Both the position numbers and the translations under genes were made by a program. From positions 158,896,920 through 158,960,919 of the forward strand of contig NC_039358.1 of NCBI RefSeq assembly GCF_003573695.1: a stretch of 64,000 nucleotides of DNA. The letters are read 5' to 3'. Below, piece after piece: positions 23,739 to 35,523 of the stretch (position 1 is the first letter of the stretch; each line of letters opens with the position of its first letter). Below the pieces are notes generated by a model. The model worked only from the letters and a program-made list of their open reading frames with translations, did not search any database and was not told the origin of the DNA. This DNA is from Papaver somniferum. Taxonomy: Eukaryota > Streptophyta > Magnoliopsida > Ranunculales > Papaveraceae.

Positions 23739-26210
23739 TGAAAATGCGGGGGTCTAACAACCTCACCCAATTTTTCGATTAGCAATATGTATGGACTAAC
23801 TCTAATATACTTTTAAGAGAATCAACTAGACAGTCAGACTCAATCTTAATAAAAAGTATATCAAGGAGTTAATATGTCTATCTCTCGATTTGATCTTTAC
23901 TCAAGCAAATGAAAATCTGCGAGTCTTTATCAAATACTAGAGATATAAACTTGGATGGTACCAAAGACCAATATCCAAGGATCAATCAATTTCCAATCAA
24001 CAACCAACGGTTGGATTTCACAATTGATCGATACAACGCACAACCTCTGATATTTCAATTATATAACAAAATATAATGTGGAATATAAATAACACAGACA
24101 CCAGAAGTTTTGTTAACGAGGAAACCGCAAATGCAGAAAAACCCCGGGACCTAGTCCAGATTGAACACCACACTGTATTAAGCCGCTACAGATACTAGCC
24201 TAATACAAACTAACTTTGGTCTGGACTTTAGTTGAACCCTAATCAATCTCACACTGATTAGAGGTACAGTTGCGCTCCTTACGTCTCTGATCCCAGCATA
24301 ATACTACGCACTTGATACCCTTAGCTGATCTCACCCACAACCAAGAGTTGCTGCGACCCAAAGTCGAAGACTTTAATAAACAAATCTGTATCACACAGAA
24401 AAGTCTAGAAGGATAGATAAATTTGCCTCCCACAGATAAACCTAAAAGCTTTGTTCTGTCTTTTGATAAAAATCAAGGTGAACAAGAATCATTTGATAAA
24501 CCGGACTTATATTCCCGAAGAACATCCTAGTATTATCAATCCCCTCACAATAATCTAAATCGTATGGTAGCGAAACTAGATATTACGGAATCACAACGAT
24601 GAGACGAAGATGTTTGTGATTTCTTTTTATCTTGCCCTATCGGAGATATAATCTCAAGTCAATTATTCAATTGAACTCGTACGATAGAAAATGGCAAGAT
24701 CAGATCGCTCAACTACAAGAAAAGTAGTTTCGTCTGGCTTCACAATCCCAATGAAGTATTTCAGTCGTTAATCGACAGGGTCTCGAGAAGAAACCTACGA
24801 TTAAAGGAGAATCGACCCTAGCAAACCAACTAGTATCACACAGGAGGTGTGGGGATTAGTTTTGCACAGTTGCTAGACGTCTCCTTATATAGTTTTCAAA
24901 TCAGGGTTTGCAATCTAAGTTACCTTGGTAACAAAGCATTCAATAGTCACCGTTAGATGAAAAACCTGATTTATCCAAGCTAATATCTTTCAACTGTTAT
25001 ATCAAAACTTAGCGTGTCACACACAAATGAAATGTATTCATTTAAGTTTGAGTAACCATACCTAAACGTGTACATTGGTTGGTTCACAAATGGTTGACCA
25101 ATGGTTAGCCATATGAGTGCTTTCATATTAACCGTATTCATCTTTCTCATAACTAGTTCAAATGACTCATAAGAACTAGTTCAAGAGTTGTTCAATTGCT
25201 TAGGTCTTTATACATAGACACAATTGAAACAAAATCGGTTTGATTCATTTGAATCAATTCATGAACAATATACCCACGGTTTGCAAAGATTGCATTCCTT
25301 ATAATTTATTTTTTTAAGTCCATGAACTACCGATTTGAGAAATAACTAGCTTGGGTATGCGTACGGGTATGCGTGCCTTAGCTACCGGATTTTGAGCTGG
25401 TTTTAGTTTCCAAACTCAGCAGACTTTTTCGGGTGAAAAAGTTCCGTCAGTACGCGTACAGGTACGCGTACCTAAGGTGACTGGTTTTTGAGTTTGTAAA
25501 CTTCAAACTCAGCAGAATTTCACGGACGTGAATTTCCGCCAGTACGCGTACCCAACCTATCTCCTTCACCAATATCGCATGCACATATATGCACGCACTT
25601 GGTTTCTGGCACATGGATTTATACACTAATGTGCGAACACACTATATGCTTACATCCATAGATGGTTACATATTCTCAGCTCTACATTTCAATCGTTGAA
25701 ACATTCTTCTATAATGTTATAACAGTCGTTAGACATAAAGAATCGACTATCGTCATCAAAGCTATTTTCAAGATTAAAACGTCATCATGACTTTCGTCAT
25801 GGGTAAAGATGAAGATGGTTAAAGAAAAAGCTTACCAACACGTATTTCAGAAAAAGATAGGCGAGTAAACTCGGCTCGAAATAGCAAATGTGTATGTATA
25901 AAAACTATCATACTTATACGACTTTGGTCTCAAGAGTAGGAAATAGAGTAGATAGACTTTTGAGTGACAAGATGAGTTCAAGTCTCCACATACCTTTCGG
26001 TCGGATGAAGTTCCACTGGTTCCTTGAGTAGTTCTTCGTCTTTGCAAGATAATCGTCATGGAGTTTGGAGCTCAATTATTCCTAACTATCCTAGACCGAG
26101 ACTTAATCATAAGTATACTAGAAATCAAGACATATAGTTTTGATCACTAATATTGACAAACATGCTTGATATAGCAACGCATGCGAGTTCGACCGAGCAA
26201 TGCTCTAACA
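23739..26210 (-). repeat. 5' LTR of copia-2
   Basis: 2472 bp, uninterrupted, TGTTAGAGCATTGC...TTTTCA on the minus strand. It is very close to the split 3' LTR. It has the GTACGCGTAC palindromic cassette (about 25354, 25450, 25543). The adjacent primer site on the minus strand reads TGGTATTCGAGC, a mutated initiator tRNA-Met match. Confidence 0.9.
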
Positions 26211-27207
26211 GGGATCATTCAACAAAGCTTGGTCAAGATCATCAAAGAATGCATCGCCAAGGTCCACCACCTCGTTCTCGCCAAACAAAGCACCAATATC
26301 AACCTCCATAGCATGTTCTGCAACCTCCACAGAAGCAGTAGATGGCCCAGAGCCATCAAAAACCCCTTCTCCTCTGTCAAAAACACAAAAACATCGAATG
26401 TTAAGGCATAAAACAGGGGCAAGGTATATATACGTTAAAACACTATTCTACCTTAGCATCCTTAATAGCCTGGGGAGATGGTGAGGGACGTCTACGAGAC
26501 GGAACCCATTTAAGCTCTCATGGCTTATAAGGCGATAGATGACTATGCATATCAGGAATCCCAGGAAGGACATTTCCAAGCTCATCCCAACCAAAGATGT
26601 AGGGCCCCACGATGCGAAGAGGAATCAAAAACCATTTAGGATCATGGGTATTACGAAGCATAATATTGCTAGCAAGATGAGGATCCAAGTCGGTCATGAG
26701 CCGAGGACCCTTGGGAGATTTGCGAGATCTATAAATCCCAACCCTGAAACCCTCGAACGCATCGGACGACTGCTGACACTAGTAGTTATCCACAAAAGTA
26801 TCGGATGTGTACAAATCCAACTGAGAAGACACGAAATCATTCATCGGATGCGCAATAACTTTGCCTTTACTTCGCCGATTACTTTCTCGCATAATCCTGT
26901 AGAAGTTACCATTGGGTTGAAAAATACCTCGCTGGGGACTAAGCTTGCAAAGGACCTCGTACTAAAATGGATCTAGCGGACAGTATAGAGGAAGGCGAAG
27001 TCCTGCATCTACCTGACCAACGGTCACAACTATCTCGTTGGCACCACAAGTGTTATCCATCAAGATCTTCTTGGTCAAGATGCCGGCTTGACCCGCCGGA
27101 CTACCAAAAGAGACGTCAAATCTTTTCAGACGATGAGTAACTTTCACCATCTCGAAATAAGCCTCATCAGATAAATCGTAAGTACGGCTGGTACTAGGAG
27201 GCTCCAT
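26211..27207 (-). pseudogene. Antisense ORF of Tat-A, 5' exons
   Basis: Starts at an ATG at 27207 (MEPPSTSRTYDL). Blocks VTVGQVDAGLRLPLYCPLDPF, GPYIFGWDELGNVLPG and KWFLIPLRIVGPY resemble the N-terminal part of the putative gypsy-type transposon (Transposase_28-like) proteins and the first exon of the Tat-B antisense ORF (ILAGLPIPLYDPDLPLF, MLKGPYIAGSNVLP). Stops follow PLDPF, VDNY and SPYKP, so it is dead. A second exon (about 26390 down to 26211) is acidic and runs in frame into 11364 across the copia-2 insertion. Function unknown. Confidence 0.6.
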
Positions 27208-27832
27208 AGCTCTCTTATCAGCACTAAAAAGAAAAAATCAGAGATGAATCAGAACATACATCGGTGAAAAAACCGGCAAAAAACAGCAAAAAGACAGAGA
27301 CGATAATGGCGATTCTCAGAAACTTCACAGTTGAAGAAAAATGAAGAAAATCATCGATTAAAGCAATCATGATGATCACAGAATCCAAAATAACAATGGC
27401 AAGAACCATTGATCCAAACAAATATAACAATCACACAGTTCAAAATAACGGTGTAAAACACCTAAGAAAACAAAAGGAAAAACAAAGGAAGGGGACCATA
27501 CCGTCTTGAATGTCGAGATGGGGAGTCTCTCCCAGACATGATAAACTTCTTTATAGGAGACAAGAAGTTAAGGAGAAACAGTAAGAGACAAAGAAGGGAA
27601 AGAATGAAAAAGTTCTGAACTCTGAAAATAGATAATAAAGGCGTCATTCTCTTCTCCCAAAAGATTTTATAAGAAACCAATGGACAACCAACCCGCGCCT
27701 CAAGTCCAACAGGTAAAAGCGCACTAAAGGTGCAAACGTGGCGAAAATCTAGGACGTGGCGATAAAGACGGGGCGGTTACGAAGTTTTCTACCCAACATG
27801 CCCTTGGCAAGTTGCAAAGAAAAAGAGAAAAA
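27208..27832 (+). other. Upstream of Tat-A antisense ORF, with purine tract
   Basis: No protein is visible. The stretch holds the presumed promoter side of the minus-strand aORF. It ends in AAAGAAAAAGAGAAAAA (about 27816-27832), a plausible polypurine tract directly before the LTR. Confidence 0.4.
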
Positions 27833-28615
27833 TGTGAGGGGTAAAATACCCGATAGCCACGTGTCAACATCCTAAGGGATGAATACATGATAAGATGATG
27901 GGATAGGAACACTGAATCCTACTCTAAAAGGTGAGTTCATCTGAATCGAGGCACCTGCTACAAACACCACGTGAATGACGCGTGTGAGGAGTGGTCTAAT
28001 CCGCTCAGACGGTTAAGTCTAAAAAGAAGGACTGCATTTAATGAAGGATAAGAACAGATGTGGATGAATCTACATCGTAATGGAAGGCTCGGGTGATCTA
28101 TACTACGACCCAGAGGTGATAAAGCACGAGGTTCTCCAGAGAAGGGCCACACGATGACGAGCAAGGCGAGACGACTCAGAGGGAGAACCAAGCAAGCCAT
28201 CACGAGGGATAGTATATAACCAGTCCGAAGCGTCGAAGGCGATGTACGATAACTCCACCAGCTCGGCAAGATCAGACCTTCACGAGTCTAATTTGCTCAT
28301 AAATACCAGTCCATGTAGAAGGAGAGGGACAACTTATGTAACATTTTATATGGTCTTTCTACAGAGGATTCCTAAGAGAGATCTAGAGAAAGAGAGAATA
28401 AGAATTCTAAGTGACATTTGTAGTTCTTTCAAGGGTAAGACGTTATAATCAATAAAGAAAACATCTTCTTTCCCGTGGACGTAGGTCTTCATGGACGAAC
28501 CACGCTATATACTTGTGTTAATCTTTATTTTTCATGTTCTTTACATCTTGTTCATCTTGAATCTTGAATGTTTGAGTAGTTTATAGCCTTTAGATTTACA
28601 TGGGTGTAGTCATCA
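27833..28615 (+). repeat. Probable 3' LTR of Tat-A
   Basis: Starts TGTGAGGGG after a purine tract and ends GTCATCA. It contains a TATA-like TAGTATATAACC at 28209, AATCAATAAAG at 28448 as a polyadenylation signal, and GTGGACGTAGG...GAACCACG (28475-28505), an inverted pair typical of R-U5 in Tat-lineage LTRs. No second copy is in the window, so the limits are inferred. Confidence 0.5.
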
Positions 28616-30600
28616 GAAAAGATTCAACTACATATAGCAAGCACAAAACACAAGGGTAGATCATAGTGTGTTCCTAAGATGATTTCATGTTCTATGTTTT
28701 TGTGCAGACTAGTGTTAAATAGAGATTTGAAATATTGAGACACAATATTAGAAATTGGTTTAAAGTTTTTACTTACCTCTTCAATTGCAGCATGGATAGT
28801 CGCTATTTTGGGTGCAAATATATTCTTTGTCGTGGAAGAATCTTCGATTTCACTGCTCAAATCTTCCTTGTTCTTGTTTTTCTTAAAGTTCTGGTGTTGA
28901 GTAACTTCCTTCCTCTTTTTCTGATGAGATACCATGATATCTTCCTTATTTCCCAAACCAATGTTCTTTGAGTTTTGACCCATCTTTTTTGTCTTAGCAT
29001 CTCTTTTCCAATAACCAGGTTTTGAAATGATTGAGTTTTAAGGAGGTGATGATTTTGGTTTGGGAGAAAAACTATGAAAATCTGATTTTGAAAAGATTTG
29101 ATGTAAGGGTGGGTTAGGTCGTCACTATAGGCAGTGAGATCTTGATTATAGTAGACAAGAGGAATTTCACATAGATTTTTCAGAGAGTCAATTAGGTTTT
29201 TCTTCTCCCTCTTTCTAAATTTTCCCCCTTTCCCTGACTCAAAGAAACCGATTTGGTTTTTCTTATGATTTGTTTGAATTTGGGATTTTGTTGGGCTTTA
29301 CTTGTTTTCAAGTTTGTAGCAACTATTGGGTTGTTTTTGTTATTCTCCCCACGAATCATCTAATGATTGGAGTCAGCTTCATTCAGACTGAAGGGATTTG
29401 CCAAATTACTTTGGGCACTTGACTCACCAGCCTTGAAAGCTATATCCGGAACAGACCAAGAGAAAGATTTTTGAACTTCTTTTTGTTTGAGATGATCGAT
29501 GTTGGTATTTTTCTACGTAGTTTGATCCGTGACTTCTGAAGTTTGTTGTATTTCAATTGTCTGGTCAGATTTTTGTCGAGTGGTCTAAACATCTACACTT
29601 CTTGTGCAACTTAAGATTAGATAACTTGTACGGGAATTCCAACCATTCAGACTTAAAAAGATTTTGAAATACCTCAGATCCAAAGGGTAAATAAGTATCT
29701 ACTTTTATATCAACTAAACATTCAACATTTTTTTTCATCAGGGTTACTACCATATGGGGTTTTATGTTTCAGATACTTACTTGTAGGAGTACAAATGTCT
29801 GTTGATTTTCTACATTTATGAAAGCCTTTGGGGTATTTTTAATGTGCATCCAAATTTTTGTTTTGTAGAAGTTCTCTTCATCAATGAATTGTGGTCCTTG
29901 TATAGGACAATCATCAAGTACCATCATTTTTCCAAGTAACAGCCAAGCTCCTCCCTGCTTTAGAATATTAAAGTCTTCAACATCTCTCAGATAAATTTCA
30001 TAGAAGTTTCTCCTTTTGTCATAAAGTTTGATATGAGCACCCCCATTTAGATCCCAAGTGAATTTGACCTCGTCAACGATTTTAGAGATGTCATAAGAAG
30101 CTCTGCAGCACAACCTTCCAATTACAGTATTGTTCCAACCGATTTTTGGTGGGGTTTTCAAATTTTGAGGTTATAAAAAGTTTGGTGGGGTAATAAGATT
30201 ATTTCTCATTTGGTTTGATAAAGATTCAATGGAAGCTTCAAAATTTGTTGCTTTTGGATTTTCAGGACTTTTGAAAGGGTTTAATTCCGCCGTTGTAAGT
30301 TGGTAATGAATCAATGTGACGATAGATCTTAAGTAATACAATATTGCAATAAAATTTGAATTTAGCATTTGGTAGTGCACCAAGTTTGTACGGATTGTAG
30401 ATGGGTGATAGAAGTGACTCATGGTCTGTAAAATGGAATTTTTTGTTTGACTAAACAGATTAGAAAAGCTAATTTCCGTAGGCTTGGCAGGTTTTGTATG
30501 GATATCATTGTACAATTTCTCTAATTTATCTCTATGGTGGCTACTAGTTGTTCCAGAAAAAATGTTCTGAAAATTATAATCTCCCAAAACAGTATAGATA
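28616..30600 (-). pseudogene. L1-type LINE, ORF1 remnant only
   Basis: Minus-strand pieces in order: 30587-30171 (N-terminal, low similarity), 30161-29769, 29753-29565 and 28983-28624. The second has WNNTVIGRLCCRASYDISKIV, FYEIYLRDVEDFNILKQGGA and LLLGKMMVLDDC, the pattern of the DUF4283 domain of plant L1 ORF1 proteins (fold and nucleic-acid binding). The third has CLVDIKVDTYLPFG and a KKCRCLDH knuckle half. The last is Lys-rich. Frames are broken between them. ORF2 (endonuclease and RT) is absent; the sequence stops at the Tat-A LTR, so the 3' part was probably separated by that insertion. Confidence 0.65.
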
Positions 30601-30607
30601 ATACAAC

Positions 30608-31076
30608 TACCTGATTTTCCACCGGAAGAGGATCAAGATCTTGACGGATACTATGACGCAGATGGTCCCATTGAAGTTGAGAGGGATCTCTAAATATCGC
30701 TCGGCTTGGATCGATTCAATCGACCAGTGGCAGATCTCCTTGAAGTTCCTATTCCACCTAGTCGTCTGGTTGCTTCACTTAATATTCCTATTGAAGATGC
30801 AATCGATCCACTCCCAGAAAGTCCTATTGATAATATGTATGAAGATTATTATAGGAGTGCTTCTTCAGGTGATCCAACCCATTACGATGAAAACGGTAAT
30901 CATTTATATGATGAAGCTTATGACTTTGATGATGGAGAGACTTTATGTCCCCTAGTGGAAGGATATACGAGGAGAAGAAGTTACGGTGATGGATGGGGGA
31001 CTTCGGATGAAATGTATCCTATTTATCCTAATATAACTCCACATGAATTGTCATTTGTATATTGATAGGATTTCGG
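30608..31076 (+). pseudogene. Acidic retroelement-type ORF remnant
   Basis: From 30608 a frame reads DFPPEEDQDLDGYYDADGP, has a stop at about 30692, then continues in another frame (30706-31065) with VADLLEVPIPPSRLVASLN, many Asp/Glu/Tyr (DDGETLCPLVEGY), and ends ITPHELSFVY. The acidic Tyr/Asp composition recalls the ORFs at 3-992 and 51676-53121 but I see no clear shared motif. No known domain. It lies directly before the probable solo LTR and could be the internal ORF of another non-autonomous element. Confidence 0.4.
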
Positions 31077-31088
31077 GAAAACCCTATA

Positions 31089-34000
31089 TGTGATAACCGC
31101 AGTCGCATGGTGTCTAACTAGTAGACAAAGGCAAGTACGGACCGAATCCACAGGGAGTGGTGGAAATACCAATAACCAATATTCTCAATCGATTAACCAA
31201 CAATAATATTTTTGGATTTTTGGAATGATAGAAACAAAAAAAAAAAAAAAAAAAAAACTAAACTACTAGAATGAATCCAATGGAAGAATCGGTAACCAGG
31301 GTTTTATTGGTATCCACCAATATTTCCTTGCAAATACTGAAATGAAACATAATTATGAATATGTGTTTATTGCTTGTTCTATTGATATCACCTATTATAT
31401 GTATTAGAATCGCAAATATCACTGGTATATCCTAAGCATGCCACATCAGAAGACTAAACTCAAGCATGAACCATCAAATTGCATCAGCGAGAAAGTTATA
31501 CGAAACTAAATATAGGTTCACAAATTCTACATGGCTTTTCTAAGCATAACTCATCAAAGTTTTTAACGAAGCATGAATCATCAAATAATAAGACACACAT
31601 ATTTGTAAAACTAATTCATTAAACACATAGGTTTTTAAAACTGGTGAAGCAAAACCTAATTTTCAATAAATCCATAAACAATATTCAAGAATTAATTTAT
31701 TCAAATCATAACGGTCTATTGTTGTATAACCAAATCAAAGCAGCCTAACACCCCAAGTGATTTCAATCCATAAAAATCCTAGTTATGAAATCTAGCCAAA
31801 CATGATTATGGGTTTCTCAAAACCCATTGAAAATAATAACAAATGAGGAACGATATAACCAATGTCTTCGTCGTCGTCCCTAGTTCTTAAGCTCTAAAAC
31901 ACGGCCGCCTCCTTTTTCTTCTCAAGATTCTCTTCTTCTAGCTCTCTGGCCGTCGGCCTTCCTTTGTTAAGTTTCTGTTCGTTTCTTTATAAGCTGCTGC
32001 GAATAAGCACAACTGAAACCCAGCCGAATGCTAAGGCCCGGTCCACTACCAGCTCCAGCTTCCAAATCCATGGTCTTTTCAAAGTCCGACTGCACCTCAC
32101 TCGAACCAAAAGCTTCACACAAAACTGATGCAACCAACACCAGCATCATATGTAACTCTACACTGCCGAATCATTCTCCCATTCTCCATCCGATTCTCCA
32201 TCTCCATTCGCTGCCATAATCCGATCACAGCTCAGTTCATACGATAACACTGAGATCCAGACCAAGCCATTCTTCTTAACTCGGCCACAACAAACTTCTA
32301 TTCCCTGGCCTTCTACGGTTCTTCTTCCACTGACTGCAACCAGCTCAAGACCAAACAAACCAGCACCCATTCTTCATCTCTATCTCCAAAATTCGACCAG
32401 TGAGGGCTTAGACTCATACAAATTAGACCCACTGTTGGTGATCGAGACATCTCCACTGACTGCATCCAACGCCGGAGTTCAGCTCACTGTTGACTCAACT
32501 TTACCGAACACAGTGACACTAGAGCTGCTCCGATTCATTCTTGACAAATCTCCCAAATCCAGACCCTTCATTCTCGATGCTGCCCTATGAATTAACCACA
32601 GTTCATACCATCCCACTCAAACACGCACATCACTGCCCGTTCTGTTGCCAATGACGCTGAACTGCTGCGAATGCAACCATCTCGGCATCTTACTCGATTC
32701 ACATACCAGTTTTGGTCCAAGCATTTGCTGCCATCTTCTTCCATGCGAATCCAAGCCAAAACACCACAATTCGCAGCCCAAAGTTAACCTACAGCAAATA
32801 TACATTCTCCATCACTTCCGTTCACATCATATCGTCGACGCAAACCATCAGTTCGTTGCATCTTGCCATGTAAACAACACCAGCGGCCATCCTCCATGCA
32901 ATCGACCAGCCCCACATAGATACTGGCAGACTGAATACACCACTCTCATGAACTTCCGGTAAACACCAATGATTCAACCAACTTAAGTTCATATGCAGCT
33001 GAGATATTTCTCAATAACAACTTCAGCTCCGTCACACTGATCCCTGAACTGAACTCCATCTGCATTGATTGAATCCTCCACTATTAACATCAGTTTGAGA
33101 ACATAATCACTTCTCATCTCGTTTAGCCGGCAGCTGCTTTGACAGAAGAGTCAAATTGATGCCCGGACTCTTCTCTGATACGAACATTAAAAGGATAAGA
33201 AGAAAAGGCCACAAGTACTCCCTGTACACATACTCCACTAGTACACATGTCACTCTAATAGGTTCAGGAGTTGCAGTCTTAGGTGCACAACACTTCTAGT
33301 GGGCTACAGATATCACTTTGATCTTTACTGGCCTTGATTAGGGGTGTGCAACGGACGGACGGTTGCGGATTAGGGGTCACCCGCAACCAAACCGTCAAAG
33401 TTGCGGATTTGAAAAATCAAACCATGACCGGTCCAATCACCCGCGGATTTTACATGCGCGGATCCGCGGATTGTACGGGCCGGTTGCGGATTAACCACGG
33501 ATTTGTTAGGCCAAGCCCACTAATTTTAGAGCAGAAAATGTTCCATTTCGGCCAAGCCCACTAACAGCTCTAGTATAGTCAGTCACTTGTAGCTCCAGCA
33601 AACTTTGTCTAATCAGTTTATCTCGGAAATCTAACTATAATTTCTTCACTCGGTGTTCCTTCCAAATGACAAATCTAAGAAGTTACTTTTTCAACTGCGA
33701 CTAAAGATGAATCATAAGTTTTCAAGAGCAAGAAATATATCTTAAGTTTTTCAATTTGAGTTATGGGCTTACTAGTTTTACTTTACTACCCAACGGTGCG
33801 GGTAATCCGCGGTTTTTAAAAGACAACCGCAACCACAACCGCACCGCGTGCGGATTTGAGAACTCCACCCGTGTCCGGCCCATACATCTTGCGGTCTGGG
33901 TGAAATCCGCAATTTTGCGGACGGATACGGGTCAAATCCGCGGTTACGGTTTTTATGCTCACCCCTAGCCTTGATGGGGCTAAGTGGTGCCAACAAGCAT

Positions 34001-34185
34001 ACATGGGCAGACACATTCAATTCATCTCTTTCGCGGCAAAGCCCATTTAATATGCGTTTATTTCTTGGATGATCGAAATACGCTTGGACTTTCTACAAAA
34101 ACACTAAAATAGTGTTGTTAGCCAAAATATCGAGTCCTACCTAATATAAATATGGGTATTAAATGTAGCACTTATGTGTTTATCA
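31089..34185 (-). repeat. Probable solo LTR, Athila-like
   Basis: On the minus strand it starts TGATAAACACATAAGTGC (34185), close to TGATAGACACATTT of the 48352-55702 element, and ends ACTGCGGTTATCACA (31089), close to the end of the LTR at 2414-4285. Length is about 2.47 kb without the inserted hAT element (33339-33967). The flanks share only TATA, so the target duplication is weak. No polypurine tract or primer site of known type adjoins it. A poly-A run occurs at 31238-31257. The ORFs inside show no family. Confidence 0.5.
33339..33967. mobile_element. hAT-type non-autonomous DNA transposon, 629 bp
   Basis: Imperfect terminal inverted repeats TAGGGGTGTGCA and TGCTCACCCCTA, flanked by an exact 8-bp duplication GCCTTGAT (33331-33338 and 33968-33975), the duplication size of hAT elements. 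Both arms are rich in GCGGATT/AATCCGC words. No transposase. The left arm is the reverse complement of the right arm of the element at 60687-63353. Confidence 0.88.
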
Positions 34186-34774
34186 TATATCAGGCAGCTG
34201 ATTTTACTCCTCATTTTCCTTTTCCCGATATGAGAAAGCAGCAGGAAGGAAAAGGCAGCGAAAAATATTTTAATGCACAATCAATGGGAGAAAGGCAGTA
34301 GTTCAACCAATCAGAGTCTTCAGAGATTAATCTTCCTCAAAACCGACAAAGCAGCAAAGGAAAGGGGAAATAAGCAGAATCTTCTTCTCAAACAAAGAAA
34401 ATAGGGTAAATCTGCCTTGGCCAAAAACTTAAGAAGTTTTTGTAGCTTTCCTAGTTGATAATCATCTCCTTATCAGAACAAATGGTTAACAATGAAACTT
34501 TTTTGAAACTATCTGGTCTTAGTATCTTGGGTGTCTTAGGTGTCCTGGGTAAAAAAAATATTTTGTGTCTTGTGAAACAATGAGTCTTTTATATGTGTCT
34601 ATGATTGTAGCTTGGTGTCTGTTAATTCTTCAAAGTGTCATCGAGTCTGTCAACTCCTTTCTTTGTTTTCCTCTAGTTATCTATAATCCTTGCTTTATCT
34701 AGTGAACTTCTTTTGATGAGTATCTTGATGAAGACTTAGAAGTTAACGATATAACATAATAAGTGTATCCCACG
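34186..34774. other. Unassigned sequence
   Basis: Between the probable solo LTR and the truncated LTR of copia-3. A short internal repeat GGTGTCTTAGGTGTCCTGGG is seen at 34529-34548. Nothing else is recognised. Confidence 0.5.
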
Positions 34775-35457
34775 AATGGGAGACAAATTTATCCTTTGAT
34801 AAACTTTTCTGTGTGAGACAGATCTGTTTATTATCAAGTCTGTGATTTTGGGTTACATTAACTTTTGGTTGTGGGTGAGATCAGCTAAGGGAATCAAGTG
34901 CGCAGTATCCTACTGGGATCAGAGGCGTATGAGTACAACTGTAACTTGTATCAGTGGGAGATTGATAGGGGTTCAACTATAGTCCAGTCCGAAGTTAGTT
35001 TGCAGTAGGCTAGTGTCTGGAGCAGCTTAATACAGTGTGTATTCAATCTGGACTAGGTCCCGGGGTTTTTCTGCATTTGCGGTTTCCTCGTTAACAAAAC
35101 TTCTGGTGTCTGTGTTATTTCTTTTCCGCATTATATTTTATATAATTGAAATAATACAGGTTGTGCGTTCGTGATCATCAATTGGAAATCCAACCTTTGG
35201 TTGTTGATTGATATTGATTGATCCTTGGACATTGGTCTTTGGTACCGTCCAAGTATTCCTTGTATTTGATAAAGACTATCTATTGTTTTTAGCTTGAGTA
35301 AAAATCAAATCAAGAGAAAGATATTAACTCCTTGAGATACTTTTATCTAGATTAAGTTTGACTGTCTAGTTCATTCTCTAGCAAAGTATTTCGGAGTTAG
35401 TCCATACAGATTTCTAATCGAAATATTGGGTGGTGTTGTTAGACCCCCGCCTTTTCA
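34775..35457 (+). repeat. Truncated 5' LTR of copia-3
   Basis: Matches the last 0.68 kb of the 3' LTR from GGGAGACAAATTTATCC onward and ends CCGCCTTTTCA. The first approximately 1.7 kb of the LTR, including its presumed promoter, is missing. Confidence 0.8.
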
Positions 35458-35459
35458 AT

Positions 35460-35471
35460 TGGTATCAGAGC
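35460..35471 (+). other. Primer-binding site, copia-3
   Basis: TGGTATCAGAGC, 2 nt after the LTR end; exact match to the plant initiator tRNA-Met complement used by copia elements. Confidence 0.92.
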
Positions 35472-35523
35472 AGGCAAACACGTTTAATACCTAACAAGTC
35501 CGTGTTTGTAGCGATCTGACTCT

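Larger units (their letters stand above)
11365..26210 (-). mobile_element. Copia-2: gag-only Ty1/copia element, full ends
   Basis: Both ends are found: the plus-strand outer ends are TGAAAATGCGG (11365) and CTCTAACA (26210), flanked by an exact 5-bp duplication GGGAT at 11360-11364 and 26211-26215. On the minus strand the order is 5' LTR (26210-23739), degenerate primer site, gag remnant (about 23700-22146), non-coding region with stem-loop repeats, polypurine tract (19801-19789), and 3' LTR (19788-11365, split by the 13443-19429 insertion). Without that insertion it is about 8.9 kb. No pol motif is present in the 3.95-kb internal part. Confidence 0.9.
8048..28615 (+). mobile_element. Tat-A: Ty3/Tat-lineage element, 5'-lost, split by copia-2
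   Basis: Visible parts on the plus strand are an integrase C-terminal remnant (about 8140-8640), an antisense extra ORF (9768-11364 and 26211-27207, minus), a purine-rich tract ending at 27832, and a probable 3' LTR (27833-28615). Everything 5' of the integrase is missing at the copia-1 boundary. An antisense ORF between integrase and 3' LTR is known for plant Tat-lineage elements. Copia-2 occupies 11365-26210. The end at 28615 lies against LINE sequence, which suggests insertion into the LINE. Confidence 0.65.

Noticed and set aside
31850..33000. Host gene suggested by several 60-100-codon ORFs
   Set aside because: Frames are on both strands, unconnected, without motifs, and lie within the probable solo LTR.
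31084..34190. A 5-bp target duplication for the probable solo LTR
   Set aside because: The flanks CTATA and TATAT share only TATA; too weak to claim.
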